A stretch of 64,000 nucleotides of DNA. Source: Deinococcus rubellus. GTDB lineage: Bacteria > Deinococcota > Deinococci > Deinococcales > Deinococcaceae. The stretch spans positions 1,303,501 through 1,367,500 of the forward strand of contig NZ_CP104213.1 in NCBI RefSeq assembly GCF_025244745.1. The letters run 5' to 3'. Shown in pieces: positions 19,359 to 27,853 of this stretch. Both the position numbers and the translations under genes were made by a program. Position 1 is the stretch's first letter. Every line of letters starts with the position of its first letter. A model generated the notes under the pieces. That model was given only the letters and a program-made list of their open reading frames with translations, was not told the origin of the DNA and made no database searches.

Positions 19359-21527
19359 TCAGCGTCTCGGGGGTCCCCGGCGCTCGCCGCCCTCGCGCGG
19401 CGCACGCGGCTCGCGGGGCGCGATCTTGCCTTCGAGTTCCGGGCGCACCAGGTCGATCTTGCCCCGGTCATCGATGCCCACGATCTTGACGCGCAGCTTG
19501 TCGCCCACGTTCAGCGCGTCCTCGACGGCGTTGATGCGCTCCTCGCTGATCTGCGAGATGTGCAGCATGCCGTCTTGCCCGGCAAACAGGTTGACGAAGG
19601 CCCCGAACGGCGCAGTCTTGACCACCGTGCCCTCGAATTCCTCACCGATCTTGGCGCTGCGGGTCACGGCCTCGATCCTGGCCTGCACGGCCTTGGCGGC
19701 CTCGCCGTCGCTGCTGAAGATGCGGATGGTGCCGTCTTCCTCGATGGTCACCTGCGCGCCCATCGCTTCGAGTTCGCGGACCTGCTTGCCGCCCGGCCCG
19801 ATCACCTTGCCGATGAGTTCGGGGTTGATCTTGAGGCTGATGATGCGCGGCGCGGTGGGGGAGAGTTCGGGGCGGGGCGCGGCCAGCACCTCGGCCATCT
19901 TGCCGAGGATGTGCAGCCGGGCGTCTTTGGCCTGACTCAGCGCCTCGCGCATAATCTGGGGCGTGATGCCCTGAATCTTGATGTCCATTTGCAGAGCGGT
20001 CACGCCCTGGGCGCTGCCGCAGACTTTGAAGTCCATGTCGCCCAGCGCGTCTTCCGAGCCGAGAATGTCAGTCAGAATCTTGTATTTGCCGTCTTCCATG
20101 ACCAGGCCCATCGCCACGCCCGCCACTGGGGCGGTGATCGGTACGCCCGCGTCCATCAGCGCCAGGGTGCCCGCGCAGACGGTGGCCATGCTGCTGCTGC
20201 CATTGCTCTCCAGCACCTCGCCCACCAGCCGGATCACGTAGGGGAAGCTCTCGAAGCTGGGCAGCACCGCCCGGATGGCCCGCTTGGCGAGGTTGCCGTG
20301 GCCGATCTCGCGCCGCGACTGCCCGCCCATGCGCTTGACCTCGCCGGTGGAGTACGGCGGAAAGTTGTAGTGCAGCATGAACTTGTCGCCGGTTTCGCTG
20401 GTCAAATCGTCAATCAAGATTTCGTCGCGCTCGGTGCCGAGAGTCGCCACGCCCAGCACCTGCGTCTCGCCGCGTGTGAAGATGGCCGAGCCGTGGGCGC
20501 GCGGCAGGGGCCGGGCCTCGATCCAGATGGGGCGTACCGTGCGGGTGTTGCGTCCGTCGGCGCGCAAATCTTCTTCCAGAATCAACCGGCGCAGTTCCTG
20601 CTTCTCGACCCTGTAAAAGGCGTTCTTGAGGGCGGTGATCTGGGCGGCGGCTCCCTCGGCCCCGGCGTCGGACACCCGCAGGGCGATCAGTCCGTCGCGC
20701 AGGGCCTTGATGCGGGTCGAGCGGTCCTTCTTGCCGGTGGTCAGCAGGGCGTCGCGCAGGCCGCTGGCTTTGGCATCGGTGGCCAGTGCGGGGAGCATGT
20801 CGGCGGCCGGGTCGGTCTCGCTGACCAGCGTGAACTTCTCCTGCCCCAGTTCGGCGCGCATCTGCTCAATCAGGGCGATGATCGGCTGCATCTGGGCGTG
20901 GGCAAACTCGATGGCCGAGACCAGCGCGTCCTCGTCCACGGTTTTCGCGCCCGCCTCGACCATCAGAATGGCGTCTCTGGTTCCGGCGACGACCAGGTCC
21001 ATGCTGCTGTGTTCGAGCTGGCTGAAGGTCGGATTGATGACGAACGCCCCGTCGATCTGTCCGACCCGCACGCAGGCGGTGGGACCTTCCCAGGGAATGT
21101 CGGAGATGCTCAGCGCCGCCGAAGCGCCGATGGGGCCGAGCACGTCCGGGGCGTTCTCGCCGTCTGCCGAGATCACCGTGATGATGACCTGGGTTTCCTG
21201 GCGGTAGTTCTTTGGAAACAGCGGGCGAATCTGGCGGTCCGTGATGCGTGCCGACAAGATGGCCTTCTCGCCGGGGCGGCCCTCGCGGCGGTGAAACGAT
21301 CCCGGAATCTTGCCCACGGCGTAGTGGCGCTCCTCGAACTCCACCGTCAGCGGCAGAAAGTCGAGGCTGCTGCGCTCGTCTCTGGCCTGGGCGGTTACAA
21401 GCAGGATGGTGTCGCCGTAGCGCACGGTCACCGAGCCGCTGACCAGTTTGGCGAGCTTGCCGGTTTCGATACTCAGTTCTTTGTTGCCGAGCATGGTGGA
21501 AAAGGTCCGGGGGGTTTTGACGTTCAT
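19359..21527 (-). CDS. pnp: Polynucleotide phosphorylase
   Basis: A 722-residue PNPase, the phosphate-dependent 3'-5' exoribonuclease of RNA turnover. Domain order: RNase PH-like 1 (residues 1-145, [16 protein letters not shown]), linker helices, RNase PH-like 2 (about 315-545, with [37 protein letters not shown] and [14 protein letters not shown]), KH domain ([16 protein letters not shown] near 560) and S1 domain ([28 protein letters not shown] near 630). It ends in a basic tail. PNPase contributes to radiation resistance in Deinococcus, working with Ro-type RNPs. The ATG at 21527 lies seven bases after TAGACT, so unlike the long autoregulated leader of E. coli pnp this message is predicted to be leaderless. 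Confidence 0.98.
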   Translation of the reverse strand: MNVKTPRTFSTMLGNKELSIETGKLAKLVSGSVTVRYGDTILLVTAQARDERSSLDFLPLTVEFEERHYAVGKIPGSFHRREGRPGEKAILSARITDRQIRPLFPKNYRQETQVIITVISADGENAPDVLGPIGASAALSISDIPWEGPTACVRVGQIDGAFVINPTFSQLEHSSMDLVVAGTRDAILMVEAGAKTVDEDALVSAIEFAHAQMQPIIALIEQMRAELGQEKFTLVSETDPAADMLPALATDAKASGLRDALLTTGKKDRSTRIKALRDGLIALRVSDAGAEGAAAQITALKNAFYRVEKQELRRLILEEDLRADGRNTRTVRPIWIEARPLPRAHGSAIFTRGETQVLGVATLGTERDEILIDDLTSETGDKFMLHYNFPPYSTGEVKRMGGQSRREIGHGNLAKRAIRAVLPSFESFPYVIRLVGEVLESNGSSSMATVCAGTLALMDAGVPITAPVAGVAMGLVMEDGKYKILTDILGSEDALGDMDFKVCGSAQGVTALQMDIKIQGITPQIMREALSQAKDARLHILGKMAEVLAAPRPELSPTAPRIISLKINPELIGKVIGPGGKQVRELEAMGAQVTIEEDGTIRIFSSDGEAAKAVQARIEAVTRSAKIGEEFEGTVVKTAPFGAFVNLFAGQDGMLHISQISEERINAVEDALNVGDKLRVKIVGIDDRGKIDLVRPELEGKIAPREPRAPREGGERRGPPRR

Positions 21528-21534
21528 TGCCCCG

Positions 21535-21540
21535 AGTCTA
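21535..21540 (-). promoter_or_regulatory. -10 element for pnp (leaderless)
   Basis: TAGACT on the minus strand, seven bases before the pnp ATG at 21527. Confidence 0.7.
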
Positions 21541-21853
21541 GCGCGGCAGCGCTGATCAACGGTGACGGCTGCGGGGAAAGCGGGGGGCTTGAATCAGAGG
21601 CGTTCAGCGGGTATTCGTGCGCCGCATGTCTCGCTCGAGGCGGAGCTTGTCCCAGAAGCCGGGACAATTCCAGCCTCAAGACAATGGGACAGGCCTCCGC
21701 CTACGCTCGGAGGGCCTTCGGGGAGAGCAGCAGACCACAGACCACCGCAACGGGATTCTTGAGGAGGAGTGTTCGGACCGCGCCCTGAACGCCCACGTGA
21801 CCGTCGTCCGCTTGCCGCGACTTTCCAGCGTTCGCCGTCTCAAGGAGCCGTGT
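21541..21853. other. Intergenic region pnp / Tat cupin
   Basis: About 310 bases without a supportable gene. It contains a six-base dyad (CCTCCG with CGGAGG, about 21694-21713) and a GAGGAGGAG purine run near 21760. The cupin promoter must lie here, but no convincing box was found. Confidence 0.45.
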
Positions 21854-22390
21854 ATGCCCCATTCCAACGTCGAGAATCGCCCCGCTCTCATCCTGTCCCG
21901 CCGCGCATTAATGCAGCGGGCCGCTGTTCTGGGACTCGTCAGCCTGCCCCTGGTGCGGGGCGTGGGGCTGGCCCAGACCACGACACCGATCCTGCCCGTC
22001 ACCGGAATTGCCAGCGACTACAGGTTGAGCCTGGCAGGCCTCCCTGCCGTCACCATTCTGCAGGACGTGAGTGCCCGCAAGGGCAACAAGGCGGCCTGGC
22101 CGCTGCTCACGGGCGTGTCCATCGCCCAGGTGGAACTTCCGGAGGGCAGCTGGCGAGCGCCGCACTACCACACCAACGCCTCCGAACTGGCCGTGATCGT
22201 GCAGGGCCGCGCCAGAGCCGCACTGCAACCGCCGGGGCAGGCGTGGCTGGAACTTGACCTGGAAGTCGGCGACTGCGTGTATTTCCCGCTGGGCTGGCCG
22301 CACTGGCTCAGGAACACCGGCAGCGGGGTGCTGCACACCTATTTCAACTACGGCCACGAACAACCTGCCACCGTCGAAGTGCCGGGCTGA
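21854..22390 (+). CDS. Exported cupin protein with Tat-type signal
   Basis: A 178-residue single cupin. The N-terminus has a twin-arginine pattern (LSRRALMQRAAVLGLVSLPLVRGVGLA, residues about 15-41), suggesting export of a folded, metal-loaded protein. The cupin core shows WRAPHYHTNASELAVIVQGRARAAL (two His and a Glu) and GDCVYFPLGWPHWLRNTG (last His), as in the oxalate decarboxylase-like group. Substrate is unknown. The ATG is chosen for an AAGGAG at six bases (21842-21847). A strong terminator follows the stop. Confidence 0.8.
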   Translation: MPHSNVENRPALILSRRALMQRAAVLGLVSLPLVRGVGLAQTTTPILPVTGIASDYRLSLAGLPAVTILQDVSARKGNKAAWPLLTGVSIAQVELPEGSWRAPHYHTNASELAVIVQGRARAALQPPGQAWLELDLEVGDCVYFPLGWPHWLRNTGSGVLHTYFNYGHEQPATVEVPG

Positions 22391-22413
22391 AGAGAGGATC
22401 GTCTGTATGCCAT

Positions 22414-22456
22414 CCCCCCGGCCAGGCGTTCAATGGGCCGGGGGGGGCCTTCTTTT
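22414..22456 (+). terminator. Terminator after the Tat cupin gene
   Basis: A 10-bp GC stem (CCCCCCGGCC with GGCCGGGGGG) with a 12-base loop, followed by CCTTCTTTTG on the plus strand. It overlaps the last codons of the convergent gene at 22430; the minus-strand side lacks a T-tract. Confidence 0.75.
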
Positions 22457-23890
22457 GTAGCCCCAGATCAGCGCCGCCAGTCCCACCACACCCGCCAGCG
22501 TGATGATCAGTCCGGCGTTGCCGACCAGCAAAAAGGCCAGCGGCAGCCCGGCGGCGATCAGCACTGGCGGCCACCATGCCTTCCCCAGTGCCCGCAGCGC
22601 CAGCAGGGCACTCAGCAAACCGCCGATCAATCCGGCCCACACCACCAGCAGGTAACTCATCAGCACGCCGCCGAGGGCCAGACCTGCCAGTACGGCCAGC
22701 AGCGCCAGCGCCACCTGGGCCGGGGTCGTCCGTAGTCCGCGCCCCCAGGCCCACAGCGCGCCGAAGACGGCGGCGAGCAGCAGAGAAAGTGGCGCGAAGC
22801 CGTAGAGCTTGCCCAGCGTCTCGCGCAGGCTGGCGCTGCTGAAGGTCATGGAGACGTCCTGCGCCGTGATCACGTCCTTGAGGTTCCAGCTCAGGGTCGT
22901 GCTGCCCAGGCTGCGCGCGGTCTGGGTGGGCGGCAGGCTGTAGCGGGCGAACTTGGCAGCCTCGTTGGTCTTCACGCTCAGTTCGAAGTCCTTGATCGGC
23001 TCCCGGCGGCTGGCCAGCAGGTAGCTCCAGCCACGCGCGCCCTGGTGGGCATAGGTCACCTTCACGTTGACGGTCTCTTTGGGCTGCACCTGCGCCTCCC
23101 ACTGGCTGCCGTTGCTCAGGTCAGCGGCGGTCAGTTCCTGGCCGTTCACGATCACCTTGAAGCCCGAGAGGGTGCCGCTGCCGTTGGGCAGGGGAAACTG
23201 AAAGCGCACGGTGGCCGCCCGGTCCAGCGGGTTGGTGAAGGCGTACTCGGCGGCGAAGGTGGCGTTGTAGTAGGTGCGCCTGGCCCCCCGCGCCGGGGTT
23301 ACGAAATCCAGACTGACGTTGACCCGCGAGGTATCCAGCTTGATCGGCTCCTCGGTGGTCAGGGTGGCCTGCCGGGTAAAGATCACGTCCTGGCCGCTGC
23401 GGCGGAACTGGTCCACCAGTTTGGTCACGTTCTCGCTGGTGGGGTCGGTGAGGTACGGTGCGAGTGCGCCCACGCCCTGCTCACCCACCCGTTTGAGCAG
23501 GCTGGGCGGCACCACCAGCGTGCGGGTGTAGGTGCGGTCGGTCAGGTAGGTGATGGTGGGGGCCGACTGGGTGGTGGGCGCGGCGTCGAGGTCGGCCCCA
23601 TTTCCGGCCCGCGCGTTCTCGCCCACGCTGACCCGGCTGATGACCAGGCTGCCCAGCACCCCCAGCGCTACGAAGGTAAAGGCGAACAGCAGCAGCACGG
23701 CAGCCCAGCTTCCTACCGGCCAGGCGGCCTCGCGCAGCCAGCCGGTCGCCGACTCGTAGCGGGTGCGGCTGCGAAGCCGCAGGGTCAGCAGTCCGACTGC
23801 GCCGAGTAGCGCCAGCACCAGCACTGCCCACAGCAGCGCATGCCAGCCGGAGAAGAGAGACCAGAAGGCGTCCAGGGCCACTTGAACCAT
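22430..23890 (-). CDS. Large membrane protein with extracytoplasmic beta domain (486 aa)
   Basis: No family named with confidence. Residues 10-30 and 60-85 are membrane helices; residues about 90-345 form an extracytoplasmic region rich in beta strands and Thr (TRTLVVPPSLLKRVG, KLDTSRVNVSLDFVTPARG, FPLPNGSGTLSGFKVIVNG, KETVNVKVTYAHQG). Residues about 360-480 hold five closely spaced hydrophobic helices ending in a basic KRRPP tail. This layout slightly resembles CreD-like inner-membrane proteins. The ATG at 23890 follows AAGGAG at six bases. Its upstream region carries a cluster of TGAGTA elements that look like operators. Confidence 0.75.
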   Translation of the reverse strand: MVQVALDAFWSLFSGWHALLWAVLVLALLGAVGLLTLRLRSRTRYESATGWLREAAWPVGSWAAVLLLFAFTFVALGVLGSLVISRVSVGENARAGNGADLDAAPTTQSAPTITYLTDRTYTRTLVVPPSLLKRVGEQGVGALAPYLTDPTSENVTKLVDQFRRSGQDVIFTRQATLTTEEPIKLDTSRVNVSLDFVTPARGARRTYYNATFAAEYAFTNPLDRAATVRFQFPLPNGSGTLSGFKVIVNGQELTAADLSNGSQWEAQVQPKETVNVKVTYAHQGARGWSYLLASRREPIKDFELSVKTNEAAKFARYSLPPTQTARSLGSTTLSWNLKDVITAQDVSMTFSSASLRETLGKLYGFAPLSLLLAAVFGALWAWGRGLRTTPAQVALALLAVLAGLALGGVLMSYLLVVWAGLIGGLLSALLALRALGKAWWPPVLIAAGLPLAFLLVGNAGLIITLAGVVGLAALIWGYKRRPPPAH

Positions 23891-23991
23891 ACGAAACTCC
23901 TTGGGCAGCTTGGCGAAGATGGGGCAGTGGGCAGACCTGAAAAATAAGCTGAGATGTGCGGGGGGACTGATGAGATGATAGTCGAAAGAGA

Positions 23992-24044
23992 TGAGTAGAT
24001 CACTCAAGATGTGTAGGATACTCAGATGAGTAAGAAAGTGAGTA
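23992..24044. promoter_or_regulatory. Cluster of TGAGTA/TACTCA dyads (candidate operators)
   Basis: Within 53 bases: TGAGT-AGATC-ACTCA (23992-24006), TACTCA-GA-TGAGTA (24019-24032) and a further TGAGTA (24039-24044). Two TGAGTA copies start 12 bases apart. A minus-strand TATACT (24041-24046) could be the -10 box for the membrane protein gene, placing the dyads just inside its leader. Confidence 0.5.
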
Positions 24045-24085
24045 TAGACGGGTCAGTCTCGCCGCTCCCCGAAACTTGAACTTGG

Positions 24086-24091
24086 TACACT
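24086..24091 (+). promoter_or_regulatory. -10 element for the acyl-CoA-binding protein gene (leaderless)
   Basis: TACACT on the plus strand, six bases before the ATG at 24098. Confidence 0.7.
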
Positions 24092-24097
24092 CGGGCC

Positions 24098-24349
24098 ATG
24101 TCCCTCTCCTTCGAGCAGGCCCGCGCCGAGTCCCAGGCGCTGCCCAGTAAGCCTGACAACGCCACGCTGCTCAAGCTCTACGCGCTCTATAAGCAGGGCA
24201 GCCAGGGCGACGTGACCGGCGAGCGGCCCGGCGGTTTCGATTTTGTCGGCGCGGCCAAATACGACGCCTGGGCCGGGCTGAAGGGCACGCCGTCCTTGGA
24301 CGCCCAGGCCAGCTACGTGGTGCTGGTCGAGCAGCTTCAGCAGGTCTAG
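24098..24349 (+). CDS. Acyl-CoA-binding protein
   Basis: An 83-residue ACBP, a four-helix bundle that binds long-chain acyl-CoA esters in the cytosol. The family pattern is plain: FEQARAESQALPSKPDNATLLKLYALYKQGSQGD, then FDFVGAAKYDAWAGLKG with the conserved K-Y-D-A-W, and a C-terminal amphipathic helix. ACBPs are universal in eukaryotes and sporadic in bacteria. It lies just upstream of irrE; the 49-base gap contains a separate TATCCT, so irrE probably has its own promoter. Confidence 0.9.
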   Translation: MSLSFEQARAESQALPSKPDNATLLKLYALYKQGSQGDVTGERPGGFDFVGAAKYDAWAGLKGTPSLDAQASYVVLVEQLQQV

Positions 24350-24383
24350 CAGGCAGCCCTGCCGGATGGGGCCAGTTTCGGGG

Positions 24384-24389
24384 TATCCT
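24384..24389 (+). promoter_or_regulatory. -10 element for irrE
   Basis: TATCCT, nine bases before the GTG at 24399. The transcript would start about three bases before, or at, the start codon. Confidence 0.5.
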
Positions 24390-24398
24390 GCTTTTACT

Positions 24399-25238
24399 GT
24401 GAGCGCTCCCGAAGGCCAGCCCAGCAGTTCCGTGCCGGTGAGTGAGGCCGCCGACGCCGACGCCTTCAAGGTGAGGATGCGGGTGCTGGCCCGCGCCTAC
24501 GCCGCCGGGTTGCCCGCCCTCGATACCCACAGCTTGATGGAAGGCCAGCTACTTCAGGGTGCCGGAGTGCGCCTGGAATTCATGCCGATGGGCGAGCGTG
24601 ACGGGGCCTATGACCCCGAGAACAAGGTCATCCTGATCAACTCGCAGGCGCGGCCCGAGCGGCAGCGCTTCACCCTGGCCCACGAGATCAGCCACGTCCT
24701 GCTGCTGAGTGACGACGACCTGCTGAGTGATCTGCACGATACCTACGAGGGCGAGCGGCTCGAAACCATGATCGAGACGCTGTGCAACGTGGGTGCGGCA
24801 GGCATTCTAATTCCCGACGCGCTGATGAACGATGTTCTGGAGCGCTACGGCCCCAGCGGACGGGCGATGGCCGAACTGGTGCGGCGGGCCGACGTGAGCG
24901 GCAGCGCGGCCCTCTACGCCCTGACTGAAGTGATCGGCGGCCAGGTGCTGCTGGCGGTCTGCGCCCCCAGTGGACGCGGTGAGGCCCGGCAGCTGACGGT
25001 GCGGGCCAGCGGCAAGGCGGCGGGCGTCAAGTACTCGCTGAGTCCCGGTACGCCGATTCCCGACGAGCATCCCATTCAAATTGCCCTGGAAACCGGCCTG
25101 GAGATCAGTGCCCGCAGCTATGTGCCGTTCCGCTCCGGGCGCAAGATGCCCGCCTGGGTGGACGTGTACCCGGACGGCAGCGGACGGCGGGTATTCGCCA
25201 GTTTCGACCTCGATCCGGCCCGGCTCGGCGGTTCGTGA
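24399..25238 (+). CDS. irrE: IrrE/PprI, metallopeptidase controlling the radiation response
   Basis: A 279-residue IrrE. In Deinococcus this protease cleaves the repressor DdrO after radiation or desiccation, switching on the RDR regulon. The zinc site is HEISH (His95, Glu96, His99) with Glu126 as third ligand in IETLCN; the 31-residue spacing matches D. radiodurans IrrE. Around it are ARPERQRFTLAHE and DDDLLSDLHDTYEGERLE. Then come a helix-turn-helix-like region (RRADVSGSAALYALTE) and a C-terminal GAF-like domain (LTVRASGKAAGVKYSLSPG, SYVPFRSGRKMPAWVDVYP). The N-terminal ~30 residues are polar and variable, as in orthologues. The GTG start is set by the -10 box. Its stop overlaps the dGTPase start by four bases. 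Confidence 0.97.
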   Translation: MSAPEGQPSSSVPVSEAADADAFKVRMRVLARAYAAGLPALDTHSLMEGQLLQGAGVRLEFMPMGERDGAYDPENKVILINSQARPERQRFTLAHEISHVLLLSDDDLLSDLHDTYEGERLETMIETLCNVGAAGILIPDALMNDVLERYGPSGRAMAELVRRADVSGSAALYALTEVIGGQVLLAVCAPSGRGEARQLTVRASGKAAGVKYSLSPGTPIPDEHPIQIALETGLEISARSYVPFRSGRKMPAWVDVYPDGSGRRVFASFDLDPARLGGS

Positions 25239-26518
25239 GCCGAATTCAAGAGACGCCGCCGGAGATCTGGGAAGCCCGGCGCGGCCCGCTGGCCCTGGCG
25301 GTGGCCGATGCCGAGAGCGAGAACCACGCCCGGATCATTCACAGCTACGCCTTTCGCCGCCTTCAGGGAAAAACCCAGGTGCTGGGTGCGCGCGGCGGCG
25401 ACTTCTACCGCACCCGCCTGACCCACAGCCTGGAGGTGGCTGAACTGGGCCGCGCCATGCTGGACGCCCTGCACGCCCGCCCAACTGCCTGGACGGCAAG
25501 GCTGCCCAGCCGCACCCTGCTCGCCAACCTGTGTCTGGCGCACGACCTGGGCCACCCGCCCTTCGGCCATGCCGGGGAGCGCACCCTGGACGCGGCCATG
25601 CGGGGGCTGAATTTGCCTGACTCGGGCAGCGCTGGGTCGGGCGGATCACCCGTCGGCTTCGAGGCCAACGGGCAGACCCTGCGGCTGCTGACCTACCTGG
25701 AAGCCGGGCCTGACCCTGGTGGGCACGGCCTCAATCTGACCCGCCGCCTGCTGCTGGGCGTGCTGAAATACCCGGTAGCCTACTCGTGGGCGGCCCAGCA
25801 GGCGCGGGTGTGGCCGCCCAAGTGCTACCTCGACACCGAGCAGAGTGTGGTGGACTGGCTGCTCGCGCCGCTGGGTGCGGCTGACCGTGAGCGCCTGACC
25901 AGGCCCGCGCCCGACCCGGCCCAGCCCGCCGAGTACCACCGCAGCTTCGACTGCCGCCTGATGGAACTGGCCGACGACGCGGCCTACAGCATCTACGATC
26001 TGGAAGACGGGGTGAACCTGGAATTGATCAACCGGGAAGACTGGGAAGCCCTGGCTGCCCAGCGTCCCGAACTGGTGGAAGTGCCGCAGCTCTCCAGCTG
26101 GGCCACACAGATTTTCAGCGGCGACGAGGCCGAATGCAAGTGCGGGGTGGCGGCCCTGTCGCGCACCCTGGTGACGGGCGTAGACGTGAGTGCCCAGAGC
26201 CGCTTCGAGGAGCCGCTGCTCGATCTGCGGGCCGACTTCACGCCGCAGGCCGCCGCGCTGCAAGCCTTTCTTAAAGCGCTGGTGTACCGGCAGGTCATCG
26301 ACACGCCGCAGGTGCGGGAGCCGGAAGCGCGGGCCTGCTTGCTGCTGCGCCGCCTGTTCGACGCTGCCCAGGCCGACCCGCAGCATTGGCTGGGAGCCGG
26401 ATCGCGTCGACGTCTGGCCGGGAGCCGCAGCGAGGCCGAGCGCGCCCGTGTGGTGTGCGATTACCTGGCCGGGATGACCGACAGCTACGCTCTGGACCTG
26501 GCCGCACGGGTGCAATAA
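25235..26518 (+). CDS. Deoxyguanosinetriphosphate triphosphohydrolase-like protein
   Basis: A 427-residue HD-domain dNTPase. The HD residues appear as FYRTRLTHSLEVAELG (His), LAHDLGHPPFGHAGE (His-Asp, plus the GHPPFGH signature) and LMELADDAAYSIYDLEDG (Asp). FRRLQGKTQV and GFEANGQTLRLLTYLE are further dGTPase landmarks. Such enzymes hydrolyse dNTP to deoxynucleoside and triphosphate and shape dNTP pools. The GTG at 25235 overlaps the irrE stop as GTGA, so synthesis is coupled to IrrE, linking a DNA-damage switch with nucleotide pool control. Confidence 0.93.
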   Translation: MSRIQETPPEIWEARRGPLALAVADAESENHARIIHSYAFRRLQGKTQVLGARGGDFYRTRLTHSLEVAELGRAMLDALHARPTAWTARLPSRTLLANLCLAHDLGHPPFGHAGERTLDAAMRGLNLPDSGSAGSGGSPVGFEANGQTLRLLTYLEAGPDPGGHGLNLTRRLLLGVLKYPVAYSWAAQQARVWPPKCYLDTEQSVVDWLLAPLGAADRERLTRPAPDPAQPAEYHRSFDCRLMELADDAAYSIYDLEDGVNLELINREDWEALAAQRPELVEVPQLSSWATQIFSGDEAECKCGVAALSRTLVTGVDVSAQSRFEEPLLDLRADFTPQAAALQAFLKALVYRQVIDTPQVREPEARACLLLRRLFDAAQADPQHWLGAGSRRRLAGSRSEAERARVVCDYLAGMTDSYALDLAARVQ

Positions 26519-26636
26519 GCGGGTGGGTGGCATAAGCAGGTGGAGTGAGAGCAGACACCCGGAACAGACACCGCGAAAACAGCCGGGAGTGAGCGCCGCG
26601 TCAGCTCCGTATGACGCCCTCCTCACCGCCAGCCCT

Positions 26637-26642
26637 TAGCAT
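26637..26642 (+). promoter_or_regulatory. -10 element for the 26649 gene (leaderless)
   Basis: TAGCAT, six bases before the ATG at 26649. Confidence 0.7.
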
Positions 26643-26648
26643 GCGGCC

Positions 26649-27278
26649 ATGCGCCGCCTTGCCCTTCTCCTGCTGCCCTTTCTCACCCTTCCCGCGCTGG
26701 CTGAGGCTGGTGTTTGCGACGGCGGCATCAAACCGATGCAGCCCGGCTGGGTGTGGACCTACCGCGACACTGACAAAGACGGCGTGGAGTTCTACGAGAT
26801 GCGCCGCAGCCTCACCACCACCGGCTACACCGACACCTACACCACCCCCGGCAAGCCGCCCGCACCGCAGAGCTTTCGCTGCGAGGGGGGCGCGCAAACC
26901 AATGTGACCGCGCCCAGCGTCGGTGGGGCCGAGATCACCCGGCTGACCGTGACGGGCGTGAGTTTTCCCGCGCCCGCCGACTGGAAGACCGGCTACACCT
27001 GGAACTACCTGATGAATCTGGAAGGCCGCAAATCGGGCTTCAATGCCAAAGCGACCATCACCTTCAATTACCGCATCCTGGGCCGCGAGAAAGTTACGGT
27101 GCCCGCCGGAACCTTCGACGCCTGGAAAGTCGAGATGAACGGAAACGTGGACGCCCGCATCTCGGTGCTGCCGATTCGTCAGAAGTTCAGCGAGACCCAG
27201 TGGATCGTGCCAGACATTGGGATTGTCAGGATTCAGCGCGAGAACAGCGGATCCGAACTGACGTCCCTCAAGAAGTAG
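26649..27278 (+). CDS. Exported protein of unknown function (209 aa)
   Basis: No named family. Residues 1-20 are a Sec signal peptide (MRRLALLLLPFLTLPALAEA). The mature protein begins with CDGGIKPMQPGWVWTYRDTD and is beta-rich, with a second Cys in FRCEGG that could pair with the first. The segment REKVTVPAGTFDAWKVEM near residue 150 resembles the conserved turn of DUF3108/TapB-like periplasmic proteins. A role in the cell envelope is likely; nothing more specific can be said. It stands alone with its own promoter. Confidence 0.75.
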   Translation: MRRLALLLLPFLTLPALAEAGVCDGGIKPMQPGWVWTYRDTDKDGVEFYEMRRSLTTTGYTDTYTTPGKPPAPQSFRCEGGAQTNVTAPSVGGAEITRLTVTGVSFPAPADWKTGYTWNYLMNLEGRKSGFNAKATITFNYRILGREKVTVPAGTFDAWKVEMNGNVDARISVLPIRQKFSETQWIVPDIGIVRIQRENSGSELTSLKK

Positions 27279-27307
27279 ACATCCAGGAAAGAGTCGCAGG
27301 CAGGTGT

Positions 27308-27313
27308 TAGCCT
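27308..27313 (+). promoter_or_regulatory. -10 element for bcp-rpiA (leaderless)
   Basis: TAGCCT, six bases before the bcp ATG at 27320. Confidence 0.7.
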
Positions 27314-27319
27314 GAGCGC

Positions 27320-27853
27320 ATGAGCCGACCTGATTCTGCCAGCCCTGATTCGAGCAGCCCCGAAGCCGGTACCGAAGCACCCAGACTCCGGCCCGGTGAC
27401 GCCTTTCCCGATTTCAGCCTGCCCGATGCCCAGAGGAAGATGCACACCCTGAACGATTCCAGCGGCAAGTATCTGGTGCTCTATGTCTACCCCAAGGACA
27501 ACACCCCCGGCTGCACCAGGGAAGCCTGCGATTTCCGTGACAACATGGCCCTCAAGCAGCACGGCGCGCAGATTCTGGGGCTGAGCATGGACGACGCCGC
27601 CAGCCACCAGAACTTTGCCGAGGAGCACAGCCTGCCGTTTCCGCTGCTCTCTGACCCCAGCGCTGACTTCCTGAAAGCGGTGGGGGCTTACGGCACCAAA
27701 AATCTGTACGGCAAAATCTCGCAGGGTGTCAAGCGCACCACCTTCCTGGTCGGCCCGGACGGCAAGCTGGTCAAAACCTGGTACGCGGTGAGCGTGGACG
27801 GCCATGCGGACGCGGTGGTCAAGGCCATCGAAGCTGATCAAGCCGGAAAATGA
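27320..27853 (+). CDS. bcp: Thiol peroxidase, BCP-type peroxiredoxin
   Basis: A 177-residue peroxiredoxin reducing H2O2 and organic hydroperoxides. The peroxidatic Cys is in YPKDNTPGCTREACDFRD (near residue 65), with the resolving Cys five residues later as in the classic E. coli BCP arrangement. Before it stand FPDFSLPDAQ and YLVLYVYP; after it SMDDAASHQNFAEE, LPFPLLSDP and the distal GVKRTTFLVGPDG with the active-site Arg. The first 25 residues are a polar extension not needed for the fold. It overlaps rpiA by four bases. Confidence 0.95.
   Translation: MSRPDSASPDSSSPEAGTEAPRLRPGDAFPDFSLPDAQRKMHTLNDSSGKYLVLYVYPKDNTPGCTREACDFRDNMALKQHGAQILGLSMDDAASHQNFAEEHSLPFPLLSDPSADFLKAVGAYGTKNLYGKISQGVKRTTFLVGPDGKLVKTWYAVSVDGHADAVVKAIEADQAGK

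Noticed and set aside
24044..25238. Radiation/desiccation response motif near irrE
   Set aside because: I looked for a palindrome like TTATG...CATAA near irrE, pnp, topA and dnaB and found none.
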